A stretch of DNA of 42,787 nucleotides from Methanobacteriota archaeon (GTDB taxonomy: Archaea; Thermoplasmatota; Poseidoniia; Poseidoniales; Thalassarchaeaceae). The stretch is taken from assembly GCA_002717835.1 (NCBI GenBank), contig PBBV01000023.1, positions 1 through 42,787 on the forward strand. The letters run 5' to 3'. Below are positions 18,001 to 25,877 of the stretch, piece after piece; within the stretch, counting starts at the first letter, position 1, and each line of letters starts with the position of its first letter. Under the pieces are notes generated by a model. That model was given only the letters and a program-made list of their open reading frames with translations, was not told the DNA's origin and did not search any database. Made by a program: the position numbers and the translations under genes.

Positions 18001-20365
18001 AGCATCGGATTTCACCGGCGGCGCACCAGAAAAGTGGTTGAAAACAGAGCTTTCAGATGCTGTAGACTGCTTACGACTCAAACTCTTGGATATGTTGGGT
18101 TCAGAGGGCCCCAGAACGCTCGACGCAATCTCTGACAGACTTCCATTTCCCAAGGCACAGGTAGATGCGGCGCTTCAAGAACTTGAAATGAGGAACCTAG
18201 TTGCAATCGGCTTCTTCACGCAAACCGATGAGGGGGAGTACATTCTCCGACTGGACGAGTATAGAATAACTGGAGGGAAACTGAATGTAGTGGACTATAG
18301 GACCCTCCAGACACTGATTTACAATAAATCATTCGAGCGCAGGCTTGAACCACTCGACGCTATAAGGGACCTAGTCTTTGTCCAGCGAAGGGATGAACTA
18401 CTCTACAGAGTCAAGGACTACCGATTCAGAGACTGGATCGACATAAAGCACGACAGAGATATCGTAAACGGGCGTTTGCTCCACAATCGTGTCGGATACA
18501 CCCATCGTAACCAGATACCCCTGCTTCTCGGACTCAGAGCAGAGCCATGGCTCGGTCCTATGGAATTGGAACTTTTGGAAAAGATTCCCGAGTCAGGCAT
18601 AACAAGGGCGAAGCTCCTCAAGATGTATCCCTCTGGAAAGGAGAACCAGCATGTTCAGAGGACAGTCAAAAGTGCACTATCGAATCTTGAAAGGCAACTC
18701 GCCACGGTAAAGAGATACGAGAAGGTGCCCAATAGGAAGCGGTCCGTCTCGTACATCGAGAAGGTCCACGGCGCTATAGAGCCGATGAGCTTCGAGGATT
18801 CCATACATCTCCTGATAGAGAGAATCGGACCCATAAAGCCTCAGATACTCAGGTTTTACGTCAGCAGGCCAGTAGAGGAACTAGCAGAGGCTCTTAGGAT
18901 ACTGGAGTCGAGCGGCAGAGTTTCCAAGGTCGTTGCACTTCAGCCAGACCCGACTGATTATTACGCCTCGCCAAAGGACGCAGAAAGGCTCCTAGCACCA
19001 ATGCAGGAAGACAGATCGATGAGGATTCTCTCTCAGTCCGATCCTTTCTGCAGCCGATTTATACAGGAAGTACGTCTGGTGCTCAGGCAGGGATGGTATA
19101 ACCCTGTTTTCAAGGGTGTAGACCCAGTCGGTCGCATACTGATGTTCGTTGTAAATGACTACTTGGAGATAAAGGACGTCCACGTGCCTCTGAGCTACCT
19201 TGAGGAATTCAAAGATGCATTCGGTGAAATGCTCGATAACTATCGGGATCGACTCGTCGACATCTCTGTCCTCCATGCCTTCAATGGGGTTCCAGTCCAC
19301 GACTGTGACGAGAATATTCAATCAGTACTTGCTGACCTTGGATTTTCTTCCATGGGCGACGGAGAGCGCTATCTCCGAGGAGGGGTAGTTCAGCCGAGAC
19401 CTAGGAAAGACGCTTACAGGGCCCTTTTCCACCACCAGAACATGCATCAAAAAACCAGATGGGAAAATGAGACCATTGCACTTGAGAATATCGCTGAATT
19501 GCGGGACGATTTCGCCCTTAGGGGGAGGTGCGAAATGTATCGTGTTGATTTACAGTCGATGGCCTCTGCACACCAGCTACATCAAGGCACAAATCTGAGG
19601 CATCACCTGATATGGGCTAGATACGGGCATTTCCAGCGACTCCTCACAATACGAAACTCGGAGCCTCCAGAGGAGGATATGGATGTGATACAGTTCTTCG
19701 ACGAACATCATGATGCGGAACTCTTCATGGAACGTCATGCCTTGAAACGGTCAGAGTTCAGGAAGATAATTTCCCCCCTCGTCCGATCGGGACACATAGT
19801 TCAGGATTACAGGGGCGGATTCAGGACCGTCCAGCCTCTGAAGAATGTCGACCTGTGGGACGTTAAAAGGAAGTATATTGAAGACCTTGTTGAGAACTTC
19901 CCCATACTGACTTTGAAGCAAACAGAGAGACTCGCAGGATCAGCATTCTCAGCAGAGGAAATATCCGATGTTATGAGGGGGCTCGAGGAAGAAGGCGTGC
20001 TCACCCGAGGTTTCCTGGTAGATGACATGCAAGACGTATGTTGGGGCAGATTGGAACTCCTGGAAAGTGGAAGCAGCGCGGTCAAGACCCGAGATTTGGT
20101 GATACCCCCAAGCGACTCTTTGATCCATTATTTCTCGACCATCCTCCGTAGTCGATTTGGATATGGATCAGCATACCTCGTTTTCCACAAAGAGGAGCCC
20201 ATTGCTGCATTCAAAGCCAATACCAGGGAAGGCCTGTTGGAAATAACAGATTTTGTCGGGGACTCAGACCTTGAGAGGGAGGCCCTTAGAGTCATGAAGG
20301 AATTCGCATGGGAACACGATATGCCACTCTCTGGAAAAATATACGAGAGACTAAGATCCAGGTGA
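15074..20365 (+). CDS. lhr: Lhr-type superfamily 2 DNA helicase, long form
   Basis: A 1,763-residue helicase. The first about 850 residues are the Lhr core: Q-motif region (FTEPQKMAIP), Walker A SPTGSGKT (56-63), DEMH box (179-182), SAT (214-216), VFVNTRS (about 292-298), and motif VI ALQRVGRAGH (372-381), followed by winged-helix and Lhr-specific domains. The remaining about 900 residues are a large C-terminal region with several winged-helix-like segments. Lhr helicases translocate 3' to 5' on single-stranded DNA and act in repair. Typical archaeal Lhr proteins (aLhr1/aLhr2) are near 850-950 residues, whereas bacterial Lhr with a C-terminal domain reaches about 1,500, so this is an extended form. 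Its end overlaps artA tail to tail by 15 bp. Confidence 0.92.
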   Translation: MPSLEYVTESSESEELLESLCQPVREWFKDRFPDFTEPQKMAIPQIMGGNHLLLCSPTGSGKTLTAFLTIIDDLVRRSMNGKLEDGVSCVYISPIKALANDIQKNLIGPLNEIRESYLPKRSKEIRVGLRTGDTTQKERDKILRSPPHILITTPESLALGLASKRFRPILSGLKWMIVDEMHSLVPSKRGTHLALSLALLDRVIQTPVQRIGISATMEPLSKVAEFLVASDARETESEPQTIKIAKISGARRLDLDILLPTPRFSSVPVKELLDYNVDVIKNMVEAHTTTLVFVNTRSMTETVVQKLRLAGLQGVEGHHGSMDKSIRLDVEQRLKNGHLRAVVSSSSLEMGIDIGSVDCVVQVGSPGSIATALQRVGRAGHQVGGVPRARFLPTSSHDLLEITALQTGILRGSMDLLKFPENALDVLAQFMIGLTIVSEWDIDDAYELVTSSWPYRNLPYDDYIEVLDLLGEERRMWIDWEENTIGKRGYAQMIYYTNIGTIAPDNNYLVFSSDGTMVGQLSSSFVSSLRRGDVFLLGGSTYRVSSIIGTRVNVTSATGYRPTIPSWTGEANSRSIELSQEVLELLSNVSDVQKVSGDLPEFLRENYGLGKQVAGALAQFLDEHAATTFQVPSRRTILIEEIQGPLPTYVVTTCRGRGFNLALGYMFAGMADREGILVHEVSFDENGFMIKLSHDLEVSAITDLFSSDTADEVLRKYLLDTQLFAKRFREVSSRSMLNPRRIGADEISPKQFQQRAEQLLTQHKQAEDSVLIREAMREITRHDLELEELRELMSGKGSESLSIVHRRVKIPSPLGLTLFMSAFEDLLSLRTRAYLIKDVDPEILRRLLGARSLATELDSESLDTYYQSKVEVPSDAEGLLRLMDIGGGLERELTHPLYSEKLSGISLDTIRSWVHELAEDGRITKIRSTGNNQIDGKWFSQRMAGVHGTLGVLSVSGASEMDDLRELYTGGLSFEIASDFTGGAPEKWLKTELSDAVDCLRLKLLDMLGSEGPRTLDAISDRLPFPKAQVDAALQELEMRNLVAIGFFTQTDEGEYILRLDEYRITGGKLNVVDYRTLQTLIYNKSFERRLEPLDAIRDLVFVQRRDELLYRVKDYRFRDWIDIKHDRDIVNGRLLHNRVGYTHRNQIPLLLGLRAEPWLGPMELELLEKIPESGITRAKLLKMYPSGKENQHVQRTVKSALSNLERQLATVKRYEKVPNRKRSVSYIEKVHGAIEPMSFEDSIHLLIERIGPIKPQILRFYVSRPVEELAEALRILESSGRVSKVVALQPDPTDYYASPKDAERLLAPMQEDRSMRILSQSDPFCSRFIQEVRLVLRQGWYNPVFKGVDPVGRILMFVVNDYLEIKDVHVPLSYLEEFKDAFGEMLDNYRDRLVDISVLHAFNGVPVHDCDENIQSVLADLGFSSMGDGERYLRGGVVQPRPRKDAYRALFHHQNMHQKTRWENETIALENIAELRDDFALRGRCEMYRVDLQSMASAHQLHQGTNLRHHLIWARYGHFQRLLTIRNSEPPEEDMDVIQFFDEHHDAELFMERHALKRSEFRKIISPLVRSGHIVQDYRGGFRTVQPLKNVDLWDVKRKYIEDLVENFPILTLKQTERLAGSAFSAEEISDVMRGLEEEGVLTRGFLVDDMQDVCWGRLELLESGSSAVKTRDLVIPPSDSLIHYFSTILRSRFGYGSAYLVFHKEEPIAAFKANTREGLLEITDFVGDSDLEREALRVMKEFAWEHDMPLSGKIYERLRSR

Positions 20366-21319
20366 ATCTTTCTTCCTGAGTGGCAATTCCAGAATCCTGA
20401 TTACGTGGGCGTGAAGTTCCGGAAGAAGCCCAAAGAGTGCAAGCGCCATCAAGAACATGGCCCCTAGGCTTGCCACCTTTGCCGCATAACTGTGGGCGAA
20501 TTCAAAGATATCCATGCCAAGCCACCTCCAATCCTGGTAATTTACATGCAACCACACTATCCCTGCGTTTCTAAAAGCGTTCAGAATGAATATGGTTGGG
20601 ACCGCTATGAACAATCCACGAGCCTTCCTTTTCCAACTCACGCCAGACAATGCTACTATCGCCCCGACGAAGACAATCATTGATTGCAACGCTGAACAAG
20701 AAAGTATGAATCCGATGCTAACCGGCTGTCCACTCGAATCGACCATGGGCAGGTAGAAACCTCCTTCTCCCAGTGGTTCAGTAAGTATGACTCTGCTGCC
20801 ACCCCACTCAGTAGTCAGTATGTGACCGCCTTGAGCCAGATCGACCATCATAGGTCCCAAGGAGTATGAACCAGCCCCCGACGCCTTTAGCCACCAGACA
20901 GTGATCGAACCCGTCATCTCCACGAAGCCCATGTTAAGCGCGGGTACGGCATACACGACGTAGTATGGAATTACACTCCAAGCAACCGCCCCCCTCAGCC
21001 ATACAAGAGTTGGATCCAGTCGAGAACCGTTCATCTCAACATATGCTAAAACTACACCCGCAGGGAGACACACCGATGTCATGATCACAAGGACAGGATC
21101 TTCAATCTCTACATAATGTTCAGCTAAGAGATATACTGAGATCCCGGATAATAGCCATCCAACTGCTGCATACACGGAACGCCCCTTTGATTTTTTCCTG
21201 TGAAATTCAATCGCCAGGAAGAGGGCACCTGTTATGGTAATGAAGATCCGCATCATCTCTGGATGCACGCCAACGGCCTCTGAGATGTAGCTGACCATGA
21301 GGCCGACGGGCTCCTTCAT
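20351..21319 (-). CDS. artA: Archaeosortase (ArtA-like transpeptidase/protease)
   Basis: A 322-residue protein with about eight membrane helices and the exosortase/archaeosortase catalytic triad: Cys208 in SCSALQS, Arg250 in NAFRNAGIV and His276 in FAHSYAAK. These motifs resemble archaeosortase A, which recognises PGF-CTERM tails, cleaves near them and takes part in lipid anchoring of surface proteins. A likely substrate is encoded at the left edge of this window. ATG 21319 is preferred over TTG 21328 because a TATA element lies about 26 nt upstream of it. It is divergent from a glycosyltransferase gene, sharing that element. Confidence 0.9.
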   Translation of the reverse strand: MKEPVGLMVSYISEAVGVHPEMMRIFITITGALFLAIEFHRKKSKGRSVYAAVGWLLSGISVYLLAEHYVEIEDPVLVIMTSVCLPAGVVLAYVEMNGSRLDPTLVWLRGAVAWSVIPYYVVYAVPALNMGFVEMTGSITVWWLKASGAGSYSLGPMMVDLAQGGHILTTEWGGSRVILTEPLGEGGFYLPMVDSSGQPVSIGFILSCSALQSMIVFVGAIVALSGVSWKRKARGLFIAVPTIFILNAFRNAGIVWLHVNYQDWRWLGMDIFEFAHSYAAKVASLGAMFLMALALFGLLPELHAHVIRILELPLRKKDSPGS

Positions 21320-21342
21320 GTTGCTCAACTATCCTCAACGCG

Positions 21343-21346
21343 TATA
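21343..21346. promoter_or_regulatory. Shared bidirectional TATA core between artA and the glycosyltransferase gene
   Basis: The palindromic tetramer TATA has its centre 25.5 nt from the first base of the artA ATG (21319, minus strand) and 25.5 nt from the first base of the glycosyltransferase GTG (21370, plus strand). Only 50 bp separate the two starts and no other TATA-like element fits either gene, so one site probably serves both, giving leaderless transcripts in each direction. Confidence 0.6.
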
Positions 21347-21369
21347 GAGGATGCCCGAATCCGAGTACT

Positions 21370-22467
21370 GTGCATCACGATGAAGTGGGCGACACTCGCG
21401 CAACGGTTCTGATTCCAACTATCAACAATCCGAATGAACTCAGAGTAGTACTTGAGCGGCTTCTTCAGGATTCGGACGGATCTTATGATATCAAAGTCAT
21501 CGATTCTAGTAGCAATCAGGAAACGTCAGAATTGTGTTCGGAACTTGGAGTTCAACGGATTGCCGACTCCAGCCGAACAAGGGCAGATGCGTGTAACAAT
21601 GGCTTGTCTGAAGTGCAAACCCCGTACACGTTATTCACAGATGATGACGTCATACCACCTTCAAAGTGGGTCAAGAGATTGACTAGATGGTTCGACAATG
21701 AAAATGTAGCAGGCGTGGGCGGCACGAATTTCGCTCCAGACGAAGACCCGTGGCTATCAAAATGCACCGATGTAGCATTTGGAGCACGCATCATGACTGC
21801 TGGGACCAGATACGGCGCGAGACCGGACGCAGAGCTTGTCGAAGTGACACATAATCCTGGCGTCAATGTCGCCTATAGAACAGAAGTACTCAGGGAGGTC
21901 GGGGGATTCGATGAAGGCGCTATTGGCGCTGAGGATGTATTGCTCGACTCAAAGATAGTAAGTGCTGGCCATCGGCTGTTCCTTGACCCCTCCTGCACCA
22001 TGCCTCATCGACGTCGACCGGCCCTCATCCCTATGATGAAACAAATCCGTAATTATGGCTACGTTAGAAGACTTGCAATTGACAGGGAACCCTCGCTGAG
22101 ATCTCCCACACACAGAGCCGTCCAGATGTTCCCTTTGGCCGTTGTTATTGCTTCCCTAGCTCTGGCATACGGTGTAGCCAATGGTGGAGCTCAGTGGGAA
22201 TTTTGGTTCACTCTTGAAGGCGAATGGGACGCCTCCAGAGCGTCATTTCACTTCTCTCTAGGTGCAATCTCTCTCTACCTCTTGGTATGCGTCCTCGGCG
22301 CGGCGCTGGGAACCTCCCCTCATAGATCCGTAAGTACTGTATTGGCTTCTTGTATCACTATACCCGCGGCACACCTGGCCTACGGATGGGGTATGATGAA
22401 AGCCGAGTGGGGCCTTTTGGTGGGCTCTATTTCAATTACGGCAATAGACGACAAGGAGCGATCTTGA
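21370..22467 (+). CDS. Family 2 glycosyltransferase with C-terminal membrane helices
   Basis: A 365-residue GT-A-fold glycosyltransferase. The N-terminal domain opens with the TVLIPTINN strand, has the sugar-nucleotide/metal motif FTDDDV, then a GGFDEGAIGAEDVLL segment holding the usual G-x-x-E-D acceptor-site motif, and an H-R-R-R basic patch. Two to three hydrophobic helices follow after about residue 250. Enzymes of this type transfer sugars to lipid carriers, polysaccharides or glycoproteins at the cytoplasmic membrane face; donor and acceptor are unknown. The start is a GTG placed by the shared TATA element. The TGA stop overlaps the tiaS ATG by 1 nt, indicating coupled translation. Confidence 0.88.
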   Translation: MHHDEVGDTRATVLIPTINNPNELRVVLERLLQDSDGSYDIKVIDSSSNQETSELCSELGVQRIADSSRTRADACNNGLSEVQTPYTLFTDDDVIPPSKWVKRLTRWFDNENVAGVGGTNFAPDEDPWLSKCTDVAFGARIMTAGTRYGARPDAELVEVTHNPGVNVAYRTEVLREVGGFDEGAIGAEDVLLDSKIVSAGHRLFLDPSCTMPHRRRPALIPMMKQIRNYGYVRRLAIDREPSLRSPTHRAVQMFPLAVVIASLALAYGVANGGAQWEFWFTLEGEWDASRASFHFSLGAISLYLLVCVLGAALGTSPHRSVSTVLASCITIPAAHLAYGWGMMKAEWGLLVGSISITAIDDKERS

Positions 22468-23738
22468 TGTCTGATTCAGAACGAGTCATTGTGAAAATAG
22501 GGCTGGATGACACCGATCATCCGGAAGGCGGATGTACGACATACGATTTGAATGAGCTATCCAGATTGCTCACACACAACATCGATTCCGCAGAAGAGAT
22601 AGAAAGGAGGCTGGTCAGGCTATGGCCTTTCGCTGAACGCAGAACTCGGGGGAATGCCGCATTGTGCCTCTTGATCTCAATCAACCCGAAGGATATCGGG
22701 ACACTCCACGAAATTCTTCAGCATTGGATACCAGAGCCAGATTATTCAGAAATTAGAAATGCATCGAGGCCAGCAATTGTAGTTGGGTTAGGGAATGCCC
22801 CTGCGTCATGGTATTGGGAAACAGTCAGGGGTTATGTGCTCCTTGATGATAGATTATCATCCATTGAAGCATCCGATTATCGGGTAATTTCCCGCAGCAA
22901 CAGCCCTCATGGAGCAATCGGGGCATCAGCAGCCGTTGCATGGCCAGCCTCCGATTTTACTTGGGAACTCGTTGCTTGGAGACATCCAGATCGTGTAGGC
23001 AGTCCAAGAGTTGTTGATGCAGAACTCATAGAATCATTATCTGTCAGACATCCCGGTACATTTGCCAACAGGGACCCTACTACTGGAAGGTGCCTAATAG
23101 CGCCAAGGACGCCTTGTCCAGTACTATATGGCATCAGGGGCCTCAGCCAGTCCTCAATTACCGCTGCACACAATGATCTACAAGCTTCGGATTCCATTGA
23201 ACAGAGTTTTGAATTCGGGATACATAGGACAAATCAATGCAGTGATGATCATCTGGACTATATTTTCGTCGGGACAGTTACCAGTGAGCCCGTCATCGGC
23301 CCCGGCGGACATGTGTCTATGACAGCGATATCAGGCGGGAAGAACGAGTCTTTAGTGGCTTTCAAAGAGGGTGGCCATGTAAATTCAGAGGTTCGAACTA
23401 TGCATGTCGGGGACATCATAAGCTGGGTCGGACTTCGCTCACCCAGCGGCTCAATACACCTTGAGAGAGTGTGTTTGGTCGATCCGGTCCCGATTATCAA
23501 GAATCGACCAATTTGCTGTGGTTCCTCCATGAAAAGCGAGGGTAAGAGATCATTACTCCGATGCCCAAAATGCGAGACGAAACGCGAGAGATCATGGGTA
23601 TCCATGCCCCTACGAAACGCAGGTGTATGGGCCGAGCCACCTCCCAGCCACAGAAGGCACATAGCAAAACCACTTTCTGAAGGGCTGCCGTATGTTGCTC
23701 CCCTAGCAACCGGTTTTGCCCCATCCCCACCAAAGTAA
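22467..23738 (+). CDS. tiaS: tRNA(Ile2) 2-agmatinylcytidine synthetase TiaS
   Basis: A 423-residue TiaS. It uses ATP and agmatine to convert C34 of tRNA-Ile2 to agmatidine, letting the tRNA read AUA. Visible features are the kinase-like N-terminus IGLDDTDHPEGGCTTY (D14, D15 and D17), the F-A-E-R-R-T-R-G-N-A segment, the P-R-T-P-C-P-V-L-Y-G-I-R-G motif, an OB-fold region, and a C-terminal zinc ribbon with CC and CPKC pairs. The ATG at 22467 starts inside the stop codon of the glycosyltransferase gene, so it belongs to that transcription unit. Confidence 0.94.
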   Translation: MSDSERVIVKIGLDDTDHPEGGCTTYDLNELSRLLTHNIDSAEEIERRLVRLWPFAERRTRGNAALCLLISINPKDIGTLHEILQHWIPEPDYSEIRNASRPAIVVGLGNAPASWYWETVRGYVLLDDRLSSIEASDYRVISRSNSPHGAIGASAAVAWPASDFTWELVAWRHPDRVGSPRVVDAELIESLSVRHPGTFANRDPTTGRCLIAPRTPCPVLYGIRGLSQSSITAAHNDLQASDSIEQSFEFGIHRTNQCSDDHLDYIFVGTVTSEPVIGPGGHVSMTAISGGKNESLVAFKEGGHVNSEVRTMHVGDIISWVGLRSPSGSIHLERVCLVDPVPIIKNRPICCGSSMKSEGKRSLLRCPKCETKRERSWVSMPLRNAGVWAEPPPSHRRHIAKPLSEGLPYVAPLATGFAPSPPK

Positions 23739-23766
23739 TTATCCGGTCGACGCTCATCAAACGTAT

Positions 23767-24003
23767 ATGGCCACTATACTAGGCGAGGGCGTAGCAGCTG
23801 ATGTAGCACTATTAGTCCTCAGCATGGTTGCGATTTTTTTGATCTACAGAATCCTCAAGGGTAGACCGAAATTCGTCGAAGATGAGGATGAGAGGGTCCC
23901 TGAACATCTTAGATCCAAGGAACTCACTGAGCCATCCGATGAGGCACTTGAGGACCTGGACCGGCTGATGGGAGAAAATGCTCTTCCTGATGATGATGAG
24001 TAA
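23767..24003 (+). CDS. Small membrane protein with acidic tail
   Basis: A 78-residue protein with one N-terminal membrane helix (VALLVLSMVAIFLIYRIL) followed by a basic patch and a strongly acidic C-terminal half ending in DDDE. The likely topology is a short outside N-terminus and a cytoplasmic tail. The family is not recognised. ATG 23767 is supported by AATTAT at 23737-23742, about 27 nt upstream. It may be a structural or regulatory peptide; no function is claimed. Confidence 0.6.
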   Translation: MATILGEGVAADVALLVLSMVAIFLIYRILKGRPKFVEDEDERVPEHLRSKELTEPSDEALEDLDRLMGENALPDDDE

Positions 24004-24059
24004 AATCTGGTGGTTTTCGATTAGATTTTCATTACAGATATAGCAATTTGTAGTTGTAG

Positions 24060-24065
24060 TTATAT
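24060..24065 (+). promoter_or_regulatory. TATA box of the TPR-protein gene
   Basis: TTATAT is centred about 25.5 nt before the ATG at 24088, in an A/T-rich 84-bp gap. It predicts a leaderless transcript. Confidence 0.6.
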
Positions 24066-24087
24066 TCACTGCTTCAGCCGCTCAGAC

Positions 24088-25842
24088 ATGAGTTTTGCAC
24101 CAGAGGGCTACGATTTTGGAAAAGAAGAGAATTATTCATTCGCGATGAATGTTACATGTGCCAATGACGAAGCCCGGAAAATGTTCGTCGAAGGGTTTGG
24201 CCACATGCTGAACTACAACCACGAGCAAGCAATCGCCTGCTTCTCGGAATGCACAGAGGCAGATCCGAACTGCGCAATGGCATGGTGGGGAATTTCTTAC
24301 TGCGTATCCTCGAATTACAACTGGGCCCCAGGTCTAGGTTCAGGTCATGATTCCATTCAGCAGGCCCTCTCTGTTATGGGCCATTGCACAGAGTTGGAGC
24401 AAGATCTGATTCGGGCATTGTCCACACGGCACTCGGCGGAGGCTCGCGATGCAGCAGACCCCTCTGTGCTGAACATGGGCAACGACCCCGAATTGAACGT
24501 AGCCTTTGCCGAGGCTATGGCGCCACTGTACGAGAAATACGAGGGCAATTTGGACGTGACAGCCATCTATGTCGAGGCCTTGATGAACCTGAAGGCATGG
24601 CAACTATGGGATAAAAATACATCAACAGGAGAGATAACTCCCGCCGATGATAACACGCTTTTGCTCGTGAAGATCATGGAAGAGGCTTTCGAAAACAGCG
24701 ATGAAGCGAAAGTACACCCGGCACTGTGTCATTTGTACTGCCATGCTCTCGAACTGTCCCCCTTTCCTGAAAAGGCCCTTCCAGCCGCTGACGTACTTCG
24801 CACCCGCATGCCCGGACTTGGTCATCTAGTTCACATGCCTTCCCATATCGACGCTTGGGTCGGTCAGTGGAAAGAGGCCATAGAATGCAATATCGCTGCT
24901 GTTGAGGCCGATGATCGATATGTGGAGAATACTGGCAATGAATCGCAGTTCTACAAGTTCTATCGCATGCACAACCATCACTTCATCGTCTGGTGCGCAA
25001 TGTTCGATGGCCAATATGAGACAGCCTTGAAGTATGCCAGAAAAGCTGTAGATACTCTCCCTGCTGGGGACGAGAACAGCGGCGTGCAGTTTATGCTCGC
25101 AGGCATCATTCCTATGGGAGCCATTTTCTTGGAATCATACGTAACAATGCCTTGGCACGTGATGGTTAGATTCGGCAAGTGGGACGAAATAATTGCTGAA
25201 CCCATGTACACTGACAAGGATGTCTTTCCAGCCACCATCGCCACTCAACACTATGCCCGTGGCGTGGCCTATGCCTCCAAGGGCATGGTCACGGAGGCAG
25301 AAGCTGAGCAAGCCCTTTTCAAAGAAGCACTCAAGAATCCGGCCCTTGCAGGCCGCCTGATGCATAACAACTTCATGTATCAAGATCCCAATGAGGGTCC
25401 TTCGATCCTCAATGTTAATGACGCTATTCTTGAAGCAGAGATTGAATATCGACGACAGTACATTTCCAAGGAAAACGGATCATCGTACGATTTCACCGCT
25501 GCATTTGAAGAACTTCGTAGAGGGGTCGACCTCTCGTTGAACTTAGCCTACAATGAGCCATGGGGGCAAATGCAGCCTGTCCGCCATATCCTTGGGGCAC
25601 TGCTGCTAGAACAAGGTGAGGTAGCAGAAGCCGAGGAAGTTTACCGAGCTGATATCGAACTATGGAAAGATAACATGTGGGGCTTACTGGGATTGAAGCT
25701 TTGTCTAGAGGCCCGTGGAGACGACACCGGCGAACTACAGAGGGTAACCGAGCTGTTCGAAGAAAGAAGCGTCAGAGCAGACATCAAACCGGCAAAAACC
25801 TGTTTCTGCGCGCAGGAAAGCCTAGATACGTCATGCTGTTAA
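24088..25842 (+). CDS. Tetratricopeptide-repeat protein with cysteine-rich C-terminus
   Basis: A soluble protein of 584 residues made mainly of helical repeats. TPR-like units are clear near residues 32-75 (FGHMLNYNHEQAIACF...DPNCAMAWWG), around 255-310 and near the end (GALLLEQGEVAEAEEVYRAD, then NMWGLLGLKLCLEARG). A conserved-looking HMPSHIDAWVGQWKEAI segment lies centrally. This resembles a TPR family found in many bacteria, usually annotated only as TPR protein. The C-terminus carries four cysteines in two pairs, CFC and CC, separated by nine residues, suggesting a metal site or redox tail. No signal peptide is seen. The partner is unknown. Confidence 0.8.
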   Translation: MSFAPEGYDFGKEENYSFAMNVTCANDEARKMFVEGFGHMLNYNHEQAIACFSECTEADPNCAMAWWGISYCVSSNYNWAPGLGSGHDSIQQALSVMGHCTELEQDLIRALSTRHSAEARDAADPSVLNMGNDPELNVAFAEAMAPLYEKYEGNLDVTAIYVEALMNLKAWQLWDKNTSTGEITPADDNTLLLVKIMEEAFENSDEAKVHPALCHLYCHALELSPFPEKALPAADVLRTRMPGLGHLVHMPSHIDAWVGQWKEAIECNIAAVEADDRYVENTGNESQFYKFYRMHNHHFIVWCAMFDGQYETALKYARKAVDTLPAGDENSGVQFMLAGIIPMGAIFLESYVTMPWHVMVRFGKWDEIIAEPMYTDKDVFPATIATQHYARGVAYASKGMVTEAEAEQALFKEALKNPALAGRLMHNNFMYQDPNEGPSILNVNDAILEAEIEYRRQYISKENGSSYDFTAAFEELRRGVDLSLNLAYNEPWGQMQPVRHILGALLLEQGEVAEAEEVYRADIELWKDNMWGLLGLKLCLEARGDDTGELQRVTELFEERSVRADIKPAKTCFCAQESLDTSCC

Positions 25843-25877
25843 GGGTTGTAACTTCCTTTAGGAGGGAGATGATAATC

